A program made the translations under genes and the position numbers. Of a DNA stretch of 5,453 nt, positions 1 through 5,453 are shown in pieces (the first letter of the stretch is position 1; every line of letters starts with the position of its first letter). Origin of the DNA: an uncultured Granulosicoccaceae bacterium. GTDB lineage: Bacteria > Pseudomonadota > Gammaproteobacteria > CALCKW01. Location of the stretch: positions 1 through 5,453 of the forward strand of contig CALDHJ010000095.1 of the NCBI GenBank assembly GCA_937941555.1, written 5' to 3'. Under the pieces are notes generated by a model. It was not told where the DNA came from and made no database searches. It saw only the letters and a list, made by a program, of their open reading frames with translations.

Positions 1-632
1 CCGGTCGCCGTCGGTACGATGGCCACACCTGCAGCGCGTGCACGGCGCATGTCCTTGTGCGGGGCGTCAACGAGCGACTGATCGCCGGTGTACGCGTGAA
101 CGGTGGTCACCGAGCCGCGTTCGATGCCAAAAGCGTTGTGCAGTGCCGCCGCCACTGGCGACACACAGTTGGTCGTGCAGGACGCATTCGACACTACGGT
201 GCTGTCGGCGGAAATGGTGTCGTGATTGACCCCAAACACCACGGTGTGATCTGCGCCCTTCGCCGGCGCCGACACAAGAACGCGGTCTGCGCCCGCGACC
301 AGGTGGCGCTCAGCTGCCGCACGCTCGGTGAAACGCCCGGTACACTCCAGCACCAACTCTACCTCCATCGCGCCCCACGGCAATTTCTCGGGTTCACTCT
401 GCTGGCAGATCGCCACGCGCTTGCCGTTGATATTCAGGCAACCGTCGGAGACCGCCACCGAGCCCTCAAAGCGGCCGTGGCTCGAGTCGAACGCAAACAG
501 ATGCGCCATTTGTTCAGCCGGCATCAGATCGTTGATCGCCACCACTTCGATGTCGGTGCGCCCCGACTCCAGCCACGCACGCAAAGCCAGCCGGCCGATC
601 CTGCCAAACCCGTTAATCGCAACACGTGTCAT
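1..632 (-). CDS. gap: Type I glyceraldehyde-3-phosphate dehydrogenase, N-terminal part (3' end beyond the left edge)
   Basis: GAPDH oxidises and phosphorylates glyceraldehyde 3-phosphate to 1,3-bisphosphoglycerate with NAD(P)+ in the cytosol (glycolysis/gluconeogenesis). Reading leftward from the ATG at 632-630 gives 210 uninterrupted codons of a family usually about 335 long. Visible landmarks are the Rossmann-fold GFGRIGR (residues 8-14), the cofactor-ribose Asp35 in AIND, ECTGRF (96-101), the active-site SNASCTTNC with catalytic Cys152, and HAYTGDQ with catalytic His179. The start is fixed by GAGGTG at 642-637, a good ribosome site close to the ATG. Erythrose-4-phosphate dehydrogenase (Epd) is a close relative. 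It is less likely because the His motif is followed by YTGDQ, as in true GAPDHs, and not by the SAMHDQQ I recall from Epd. The residues and spacing resemble alphaproteobacterial GAPDH (recalled, not searched). Asp35 suggests NAD+ use. The gene diverges from the GNAT gene to its right. Confidence 0.95.
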   Translation of the reverse strand, partial: MTRVAINGFGRIGRLALRAWLESGRTDIEVVAINDLMPAEQMAHLFAFDSSHGRFEGSVAVSDGCLNINGKRVAICQQSEPEKLPWGAMEVELVLECTGRFTERAAAERHLVAGADRVLVSAPAKGADHTVVFGVNHDTISADSTVVSNASCTTNCVSPVAAALHNAFGIERGSVTTVHAYTGDQSLVDAPHKDMRRARAAGVAIVPTAT

Positions 633-657
633 CGCACACCTCGTCGTTTTGTAGCTA

Positions 658-669
658 AATTACATAATT
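658..669. repeat. AT-rich inverted repeat in the gap leader
   Basis: AATTA-CA-TAATT is a perfect 5-bp inverted repeat with a 2-base centre, lying in a short AT-rich patch within GC-rich surroundings. It sits between the predicted gap transcription start and the gap ribosome site. It could be an operator half-site pair or simply an AT-rich untranslated leader. No known regulator consensus is recognised in it. Confidence 0.3.
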
Positions 670-680
670 CCCAGCCCGAC

Positions 681-709
681 ACCCTAGAACGGCGTTTTTC
701 TGTAGTCAA
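681..709 (-). promoter_or_regulatory. Candidate sigma70 promoter for gap
   Basis: On the minus strand, TTGACT at 709-704 (5 of 6 to the -35 consensus) is followed after exactly 17 nt by TAGGGT at 686-681. The latter keeps the key T, A and final T of the -10 box. The predicted start near 674 would give a leader of about 40 nt ending in the GAGGTG ribosome site of gap. The spacing and position are good, but the middle of the -10 is poor, so this is a prediction from sequence alone. Confidence 0.5.
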
Positions 710-766
710 ATGGCGGCCTTCAACTACATTCTTCGCACTTGGTTACTACGGTCATCTTTCCGAAGC

Positions 767-775
767 TGGTAGAAT
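767..775 (+). promoter_or_regulatory. Extended -10 promoter for the GNAT-mtaB unit, probably giving a near-leaderless mRNA
   Basis: TGGTAGAAT combines the extended -10 dinucleotide TG with a 5-of-6 -10 hexamer (TAGAAT, 770-775). No good -35 is visible 16-18 nt upstream, which is common for extended -10 promoters. Transcription would start around 782-784, directly before the ATG at 785. No Shine-Dalgarno-like sequence is present before that ATG, which fits leaderless initiation. Confidence 0.5.
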
Positions 776-784
776 TTGCGCGCC

Positions 785-1282
785 ATGGCGACGCTCAACC
801 ACACCTCGACTGCTGCAGAATCCGCATTCACCGTGCGGCCACAGACGGTGCGCTCACGTGCTATCCGCAGTGCCGACCGCAGCTTTGCCTCCGGATTGAT
901 TGAGCAAACGCTCAAACCCTGGATTGAAGCCGATGTCGGCCGTTGGAATGCAGCCGCAATGGATCGCCACATCGGCAGTCGGTGTGCAGAGGGACGCTGG
1001 CGGGTACTCATGGTGGCCGGGGAACGAATCGGACTCGTTTCGGTAGAAGAATCCGCTCGCGAACTGCGTGTCGAACAGCTTTTCATCACACCTCAATGGC
1101 AGCGGCACGGTATTGGTCGGCAGTTGATACAATCCTGCCAGGCACGCAGCCGCAGGCGACGCAAGCCGTTGCGCTTGTCCGTGCTGCACTCCAACCCTGC
1201 CAGACATTTCTACCGACGCTGCGGGTTTGTCGAAGAAAGCCGCAATCGCACCTCACGCAAGCTGGTCTGGTTCCCGAACTGA
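785..1282 (+). CDS. GNAT-family N-acetyltransferase, target unknown
   Basis: This is a 165-residue protein with the single-domain GNAT layout. Such enzymes move an acetyl group from acetyl-CoA to an amine, and nothing here identifies the acceptor. Motif A lies at about 95-117: a beta strand (VEQLFITP) followed by the acetyl-CoA pyrophosphate loop QRHGIG (residues 106-111). Motif B is SNPARHFYRRCGF (about 136-148), with the conserved Asn137, Tyr143 and GF. Residues about 36-63 (LKPWIEADVGRW region) resemble the N-terminal helices of common bacterial GNATs. A basic run, RSRRRRK, at 121-127 precedes motif B. The ATG at 785 is chosen; a TTG at 776 would overlap the promoter and add only three residues, and a GTG at 833 is possible. 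No ribosome site is visible for any of these. The stop is 24 nt before mtaB on the same strand, suggesting co-transcription. Confidence 0.85.
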   Translation: MATLNHTSTAAESAFTVRPQTVRSRAIRSADRSFASGLIEQTLKPWIEADVGRWNAAAMDRHIGSRCAEGRWRVLMVAGERIGLVSVEESARELRVEQLFITPQWQRHGIGRQLIQSCQARSRRRRKPLRLSVLHSNPARHFYRRCGFVEESRNRTSRKLVWFPN

Positions 1283-1306
1283 CCGCCCTCGGCCCGAGCA
1301 CGCACA

Positions 1307-2635
1307 ATGAAAGTTCACCTCAACACACTCGGGTGCCGCCTGAATGAAGCGGAGCTCGAAACCTGGGCCGAACAGTTTCGCGGGCGCGGCGCCACGATAG
1401 TCACCGACGCCGGCAATGCGGATCTGGCGGTACTGAACACCTGCGCCGTCACAGCGGAAGCAGTGCGGAAATCTCGCCAGACGCTCAGGCGATTGCACCG
1501 CACCAACCCGCAAGCCAAGCTCGTCGTCACCGGCTGCCATGCCACATTGGCCTCGGAACAGGTAGCCGGCGAACTCGGCGTCGACCTGGTGCTCGACAAC
1601 AGCGCAAAAGACGAGTTGGTCGATCGCGCGCTCTCCTCTCTTGATCTGCAGGTCATGCCCGAGATAGCCACCGCGCCGGCAGAACCCTCGCTCTTCATGC
1701 GCAACCGCCACCGCGCGTTCATCAAGGTGCAGGACGGTTGTCGCTATCGCTGCACCTACTGCATCGTGACCACCGCGCGTGGAGAAGAACGTTCACGACC
1801 GATTGGCGATGTTGTCGACGAAATCAACCGGCTCGGCGCCCTCGGTGTAAAGGAGGCCGTGCTGACCGGAGTGCACGTCGGCGGATACGGCTCCGATCTC
1901 GACACCGATCTGTCTTCGTTGGTTCGCGCCATTCTCGAAGACACTGAGCTGCCACGATTGCGGTTCGCATCGGTCGAACCCTGGGACCTACCGGAAGACT
2001 TCTGGCAGCTGTTCGACAACCCGCGTTTGATGCCGCACATGCACCTGCCCCTGCAAAGCGGTTCGGACACCGTATTGCGCCGCATGGCACGCCGCTGCAA
2101 AACCGCGGAATTCGAAGCACTCGTTGCCAGCGCCCGCGAGGCGGTGCCGGGATTCAACGTCACCACCGACATTATTGTCGGGTTCCCCGGCGAAACCGAA
2201 GCCGAGTGGGCGCAGACGCTGCAGACGGTAGAGCGCATCAGTTTCGGTCACATGCACATCTTCAGCTACTCACGGCGCGAGGGCACCAAGGCAGCCCGCT
2301 TGCCCGACCCGGTGCCGAAATCGGTCGCAACAGAACGCTCACGGGCGCTGCACCGCCTGGCCGAGACACTCAAACGGCAGACACTTGACGCCCTCGTCGG
2401 CACGCGCCAGCGGGTGCTTTGGGAAGGGCACGGCACACAGGACGAAAACGGGCTCTTCATCCAGTCGGGTTACACCGAAAATTTCGTTCGCGTGCAGCGC
2501 CGCACCCCGACGGCAAACGCGTCCGCCGTGATCAGCGAGGTCGAAGTGGCAGGCTGCGAAGAAAGCCCACGCGGTTGGGTACTGCAAGCCCGGGATGACA
2601 TACACTCAACAACAGCCACCCGCGCAGCGAGCTGA
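1307..2635 (+). CDS. mtaB: tRNA t6A37 methylthiotransferase MtaB (radical SAM)
   Basis: MtaB adds a methylthio group to C2 of N6-threonylcarbamoyladenosine at position 37 of tRNAs reading ANN codons, making ms2t6A. The 442-residue length and domain order fit the family. The N-terminal UPF0004 domain has its three cluster cysteines at Cys10 (LGCRLN), Cys46 (NTCAV) and Cys77 (TGCHA). The radical-SAM domain has the CxxxCxxC motif at Cys145, Cys149 and Cys152, followed by LTGVHVGGYG (186-195), HLPLQSGSD (246-254) and VGFPGETE (291-298). A C-terminal TRAM-like RNA-binding domain spans about 365-428. The LGCRLN, TGVHVGGYG and YSRREGT features favour MtaB (YqeV type) over MiaB or RimO. The ATG gives the N-terminal beta strand directly, but the sequence before it has only a very weak Shine-Dalgarno (GAG near 1295), so translation may be coupled to the GNAT gene 24 nt upstream. 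No key residue is missing. Confidence 0.93.
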   Translation: MKVHLNTLGCRLNEAELETWAEQFRGRGATIVTDAGNADLAVLNTCAVTAEAVRKSRQTLRRLHRTNPQAKLVVTGCHATLASEQVAGELGVDLVLDNSAKDELVDRALSSLDLQVMPEIATAPAEPSLFMRNRHRAFIKVQDGCRYRCTYCIVTTARGEERSRPIGDVVDEINRLGALGVKEAVLTGVHVGGYGSDLDTDLSSLVRAILEDTELPRLRFASVEPWDLPEDFWQLFDNPRLMPHMHLPLQSGSDTVLRRMARRCKTAEFEALVASAREAVPGFNVTTDIIVGFPGETEAEWAQTLQTVERISFGHMHIFSYSRREGTKAARLPDPVPKSVATERSRALHRLAETLKRQTLDALVGTRQRVLWEGHGTQDENGLFIQSGYTENFVRVQRRTPTANASAVISEVEVAGCEESPRGWVLQARDDIHSTTATRAAS

Positions 2636-2665
2636 TCACGCTGCGCCATCACGGCTTTTGGTAAT

Positions 2666-2696
2666 CAGGGATCCGGTTACACAGACCGGATTTCTG
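2666..2696 (+). terminator. 12-bp RNA hairpin after mtaB, possible 3' end
   Basis: CAGGGATCCGGT (2666-2677) pairs with ACCGGATTTCTG (2685-2696) around the 7-base loop TACACAG. Seven pairs are perfect in DNA, and the two G-T positions become G-U pairs only in plus-strand RNA. The other strand would have two A-C mismatches there. It begins 31 nt past the mtaB stop. No U-tract follows, so it is not a classical intrinsic terminator; it may be an mRNA 3'-end stabiliser or part of a Rho-dependent end. Confidence 0.4.
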
Positions 2697-2713
2697 CAAA
2701 CGCCGGGGAACGC

Positions 2714-2729
2714 TGCAGCGCGCGCTGCA
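2714..2729. repeat. 16-bp perfect palindrome
   Basis: TGCAGCGCGCGCTGCA is identical to its own reverse complement. It lies 18 bases past the mtaB hairpin and about 55 bases upstream of the first aceE promoter-like box. It could form a small hairpin (TGCAGC/GCTGCA with a GCGC loop) or bind a dimeric regulator. A GC-rich background makes such palindromes somewhat more likely by chance. Confidence 0.4.
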
Positions 2730-2783
2730 CATGGCGAACGCAGATCGTCGCACCCCTGTCGTACACCCCGTCAGTCTGTTTCA

Positions 2784-2854
2784 TTGACAACAAACTGATC
2801 GGCACAATCTTGCAGCTTGTGTGTCTGCTGCCACTGGGCGCAACAGCCTATACT
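2784..2854 (+). promoter_or_regulatory. Candidate aceE promoter elements
   Basis: Two incomplete promoter signals are visible. TTGACA at 2784-2789 is a perfect -35 box, but the best partner at normal spacing is only AATCTT (2806-2811, 16-nt spacer). TATACT at 2849-2854 is a 5-of-6 -10 box, but it has no good -35 at 16-18 nt. The second would start transcription near 2861 and give a leader of about 98 nt. I cannot decide between them from sequence. Confidence 0.3.
2807..2818. repeat. Repeated 12-mer, copy 1
   Basis: ATCTTGCAGCTT here matches ATCTCGCAGCTT at 2886-2897 at 11 of 12 positions, in the same orientation and 79 bases apart. Both copies are followed a few bases later by GTGTC. This copy lies upstream of the TATACT box and the other lies downstream, so a pair of regulator sites is conceivable, but chance is not excluded. 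Confidence 0.25.
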
Positions 2855-2885
2855 GAATATTAATTGCTGCGAGCCGCACACCGCG

Positions 2886-2897
2886 ATCTCGCAGCTT
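2886..2897. repeat. Repeated 12-mer, copy 2
   Basis: ATCTCGCAGCTT is the second copy of the 12-mer found at 2807-2818, differing at one base. It lies in the presumed aceE leader, just before the GTGTC/GACAC hairpin. Confidence 0.25.
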
Positions 2898-2905
2898 CAC
2901 CTTTT

Positions 2906-2921
2906 GTGTCGGCGCTGACAC
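2906..2921 (+). repeat. Short hairpin in the aceE leader
   Basis: GTGTC (2906-2910) and GACAC (2917-2921) form a perfect 5-bp stem around GGCGCT. A possible inner G-T pair would lengthen it. It ends 28 bases before the aceE ribosome site, so it would not hide that site by itself. No riboswitch class is recognised. Confidence 0.25.
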
Positions 2922-2958
2922 CCAACAGTGCCGACCGGTCACGGCTTGCGAGGATGCC

Positions 2959-5453
2959 ATGCAGAAGCGCCCAGATTCCGATCCAACCGAGACGCGGGAG
3001 TGGTTGGAGGCCCTCGACGCCGTTGTCGAGCACGTCGGCGTCGAGCGCGCGCACTTTCTCATCGAGCGGCTCATAGACAAGGCGCGGCGCAGCGGTGCCA
3101 ACCTGCCGTACACCGCAACCACTGCCTACATCAACACCATTCCGCCCGACAGGCAGGAACCGAGTCCGGGCGACCACGAACTCGAACACCGCATACGTTC
3201 GATGATCCGTTGGAATGCGACTGCCATGGTACTGCGCGCCAATCAGGACGACTCGGGGCTCGGCGGCCACATCTCGAGTTTTGCCTCCGCGGCGACACTC
3301 TATGACGTCGGGTACAACCATTTCTGGCACGCGCCGACCAACGATCACGGCGGCGACCTGCTGTTCATTCAGGGCCACAGTGCACCGGGCATCTATGCGC
3401 GCGCCTTTCTCGAAGGCCGCCTCACAGAAGACGATCTCGACAAGTTTCGGCGCGAAGTCGACGGCGATGGCCTCTCATCCTATCCGCACCAGTATTTGAT
3501 GCCCGACTTCTGGCAGTTCCCGACCGTCTCCATGGGGCTCGGTCCATTGTCGGCCATTTATCAAGCGCGGTTCATGAAGTACCTCGAAGACCGGGGCCTG
3601 AGCAAAACCGCCAACCGACAGATCTGGGCCTTCATGGGCGACGGCGAGATGGACGAACCCGAATCCCTCGGCGCCATATCACTCGCTGGCCGAGAGAAGC
3701 TCGGCAACCTGAACTTTGTCATCAACTGCAACCTCCAGAGGCTCGACGGCCCGGTGCGGGGCAACGGCAAGATCATCCAGGAGCTCGAAGGGGTGTTTCG
3801 CGGCGCGGGCTGGAACGTGATCAAGGTGATCTGGGGCTCCTACTGGGATCCGCTGCTTGCGCGCGACACTGAAGGCCATCTGCAGCAAGTCATGATGGAC
3901 ACCGTCGATGGCGAATACCAGAACTTCAAAGCCAAGGGTGGCGCATACACGCGGGAACATTTCTTCGGCAAACACCCCGAAACAAAGGCAATGGTGTCAA
4001 CCCTGGCCGACGCCGATATCTGGCGCCTGAACCGCGGCGGTCACGATCCACACAAGGTCTATGCGGCCTACCACGCCGCGGTAAACACCCACGACCGACC
4101 AACCGTCATTCTCGCCAAGACGGTCAAGGGTTACGGCATGGGTGAAAGCGGTGAAGGCACCAACGCCACGCACCAGCAAAAGAAAATGGCACTCGAAGCG
4201 CTCAAGCAGATGCGCACCCGCTTCGAGATACCGCTCAGCGACGAACAGGTCGAAGAGCTTGCGTATATCAAGCCCGACGCCGACAGCCCGGAGATGACCT
4301 ACCTGCAGGAGCGCAGACGCGCCCTGGGTGGTTACCTCCCGGCGCGAAAGAAATTCGCAGCCCCACTCGACATTCCCAAGCTCGACGCTTTCAAGTCCCT
4401 GCTTGAGGGATCGGGTGACCGGGAGATGTCGACGACCATGGCATTCGTTCGCATTCTCAACACACTGGTCAAAGACAAACAGATCGGCAAAAACGTCGTG
4501 CCGATCGTGCCCGATGAAGCCCGCACCTTCGGCATGGAAGGCATGTTTCGGCAGCTCGGCATCTACAGCTCGGTCGGGCAGCTCTACGAGCCGCAGGACC
4601 GCGACCAGATCATGTACTACAAGGAAGACAAGAGCGGCCAGATTCTCGAGGAAGGCATCAACGAGGCAGGCGCCATGAGCTCCTGGGTCGCTGCTGCAAC
4701 CGCGTATTCGACGCACGGCGTCAACATGGTGCCGTTCTACATCTACTACTCGATGTTCGGCTTCCAGCGTATCGGCGACCTCGCCTGGATGGCGGGTGAT
4801 ATGCGGGCACGCGGCTTCATGCTCGGTGGCACAGCCGGCCGCACAACGCTCAACGGCGAGGGCCTGCAGCACGAAGATGGCCACAGCCACATCCTGGCAA
4901 ACACCATCCCCAACTGCGTGACCTACGACCCCTGCTACGCCTACGAGCTCGCGGTCATCATCCAGCACGGCCTCAAGCGGATGTACCAGGATCAGGATGA
5001 TGTCTTTCACTACATCACCGTGATGAACGAAAACTACGCGCATCCACCGATGCCGAGCGGCGCCGAGGAAGGCATCATCCGAGGCATCTACAAATTGCAA
5101 GCCGCAAGCGGCGAGAACCACAAGGTGCAGTTGCTCGGGTCTGGCACAATCTTGCGCGAGGTCATCGCCGGTGCCGAGTTGCTCAAGCAGGATTTCGACA
5201 TCGACTCAGACGTCTTTTCGGTCACGAGCTTCAACGAACTCGCCCGCGACGGTGCAGCCTGCCAACGCTACAACATGCTCAACCCCGACAAGCCGGCAAA
5301 AAATCCGTGGGTGACCAGCGTGTTGGACGAGTCGCTGCCAACCGTGACCTCCAGCGATTACATCCGCGCCTGGGGCGAGCAGATCAGGCCCTGGCTTAGC
5401 GGTTCATACACCGTGCTCGGAACCGACGGCTTCGGGCGGTCGGACACACGCAA
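2959..5453 (+). CDS. aceE: Pyruvate dehydrogenase E1 component, homodimeric type (3' end beyond the right edge)
   Basis: AceE is the thiamine-diphosphate E1 subunit of the pyruvate dehydrogenase complex. It decarboxylates pyruvate and transfers the acetyl group to the lipoyl domains of E2 (AceF). The visible 831 codons align with E. coli AceE (887 residues, recalled) with almost no gaps, ending in LGTDGFGRSDTR, so about 55 residues are missing. The cofactor motif starts at GDGEMDEPES (G227-D228-G229) and ends in NCN, with Asp228 and Asn258 as the Mg2+ ligands. The inner active-site loop GYGMGESGEG ends in His405 (E. coli His407). Glu569 in ILEEGINE matches the cofactor-activating Glu571, and His638 in LQHEDGHSH matches His640. 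The N-terminal 50 residues (TREWLEALD, INTIPP) match the E2-binding segment. The ATG at 2959 is chosen because GAGG at 2950-2953 lies 5 nt before it; an ATG at 2954 is out of frame. aceF would be expected next. Confidence 0.97.
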   Translation, partial: MQKRPDSDPTETREWLEALDAVVEHVGVERAHFLIERLIDKARRSGANLPYTATTAYINTIPPDRQEPSPGDHELEHRIRSMIRWNATAMVLRANQDDSGLGGHISSFASAATLYDVGYNHFWHAPTNDHGGDLLFIQGHSAPGIYARAFLEGRLTEDDLDKFRREVDGDGLSSYPHQYLMPDFWQFPTVSMGLGPLSAIYQARFMKYLEDRGLSKTANRQIWAFMGDGEMDEPESLGAISLAGREKLGNLNFVINCNLQRLDGPVRGNGKIIQELEGVFRGAGWNVIKVIWGSYWDPLLARDTEGHLQQVMMDTVDGEYQNFKAKGGAYTREHFFGKHPETKAMVSTLADADIWRLNRGGHDPHKVYAAYHAAVNTHDRPTVILAKTVKGYGMGESGEGTNATHQQKKMALEALKQMRTRFEIPLSDEQVEELAYIKPDADSPEMTYLQERRRALGGYLPARKKFAAPLDIPKLDAFKSLLEGSGDREMSTTMAFVRILNTLVKDKQIGKNVVPIVPDEARTFGMEGMFRQLGIYSSVGQLYEPQDRDQIMYYKEDKSGQILEEGINEAGAMSSWVAAATAYSTHGVNMVPFYIYYSMFGFQRIGDLAWMAGDMRARGFMLGGTAGRTTLNGEGLQHEDGHSHILANTIPNCVTYDPCYAYELAVIIQHGLKRMYQDQDDVFHYITVMNENYAHPPMPSGAEEGIIRGIYKLQAASGENHKVQLLGSGTILREVIAGAELLKQDFDIDSDVFSVTSFNELARDGAACQRYNMLNPDKPAKNPWVTSVLDESLPTVTSSDYIRAWGEQIRPWLSGSYTVLGTDGFGRSDTR

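Larger units (their letters stand above)
2636..2958. other. Intergenic region between mtaB and aceE
   Basis: These 323 bases hold no convincing gene. One open frame starting inside the end of mtaB (2595-2798) gives 67 residues with no recognisable fold and a poor start context. The region instead contains a 12-bp hairpin just past mtaB, a 16-bp palindrome, scattered promoter-like boxes, an 11-of-12 repeated motif and a short hairpin before aceE. No pdhR-type regulator gene lies upstream of aceE, and I see no site resembling the ATTGGTATGACCAAT-type PdhR box known from E. coli. Confidence 0.7.

Noticed and set aside
1..632. Erythrose-4-phosphate dehydrogenase (epd) as the identity of the minus-strand gene
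   Set aside because: The catalytic His motif is HAYTGDQ, as in GAPDH, rather than the Epd-type sequence, and the N-terminal segment also fits GAPDH better.
57..899. 280-residue plus-strand open frame over gap and the divergent promoter region
   Set aside because: It covers the antisense of a clear GAPDH and runs through both promoter regions. Its translation is rich in Arg, His and Cys without any domain.
1307..2635. MiaB or RimO as the identity of the radical-SAM methylthiotransferase
   Set aside because: The LGCRLN N-terminus, TGVHVGGYG segment and YSRREGT region match MtaB/YqeV-type proteins better.
2595..2798. 67-residue open frame starting inside the 3' end of mtaB
   Set aside because: There is no recognisable fold, no good ribosome site, and it runs through the hairpin and the 16-bp palindrome. 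It is more likely non-coding.
2771..2798. TCAGT/ACTGA inverted repeat overlapping the TTGACA box
   Set aside because: Only 5-base arms with an 18-base spacer; too weak to call an operator.
3997..5121. 374-residue open frame antisense to aceE
   Set aside because: It mirrors the codon frame of a strongly supported AceE. Long antisense frames are expected in GC-rich genes, and its translation shows no recognisable domain.
2801..5155. 13-base exact repeat GGCACAATCTTGC at 2801-2813 and 5143-5155
   Set aside because: One copy lies within aceE codons. A 13-base match somewhere in 5.4 kb is not surprising by chance.
1..5453. A novel defence, mobile or secretion system
   Set aside because: All coding space is filled by GAPDH, GNAT, MtaB and AceE. 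There are no integrases, transposases, toxin-antitoxin pairs, repeat arrays or compositional breaks visible.

Overview
The window reads as an ordinary housekeeping stretch of a proteobacterial chromosome, most likely from a gammaproteobacterium. By eye it is GC-rich (about 60%). It carries a long homodimeric-type pyruvate dehydrogenase E1 (AceE) that matches the E. coli enzyme almost end to end. The gap gene looks more like alphaproteobacterial type I GAPDH, and the tRNA methylthiotransferase is of the MtaB type, so the sequence alone does not support a genus. I see no mobile element, CRISPR array, tRNA or rRNA.

Layout: (1) positions 1-632, minus strand: the N-terminal 210 codons of gap (GAPDH), running off the left edge. 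(2) 633-784: a compact divergent promoter region with a good sigma70-type promoter for gap and, on the other strand, an extended -10 element placed so close to the next start codon that the mRNA would be almost leaderless. (3) 785-1282, plus strand: a GNAT-family N-acetyltransferase of unknown target. (4) 1307-2635, plus strand: mtaB, 24 nt downstream of the GNAT gene and probably co-transcribed with it. (5) 2636-2958: a 323-base intergenic region with a 12-bp hairpin just after mtaB, a 16-bp perfect palindrome, weak promoter elements for aceE and a short duplicated motif. (6) 2959-5453, plus strand: aceE, missing roughly its last 55 codons at the right edge.

Functionally, gap and aceE belong to central carbon flow: GAPDH in lower glycolysis, and AceE at the pyruvate to acetyl-CoA step. 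They are on opposite strands and are not one operon. The GNAT-mtaB pair between them is a separate unit, of which only MtaB has a predictable job (ms2t6A37 formation in tRNA). I did not find a previously undescribed system here. The points worth a second look are the probable leaderless GNAT transcript, the GNAT-mtaB pairing, the GAPDH cofactor-pocket residues, and the structured leader region of aceE.
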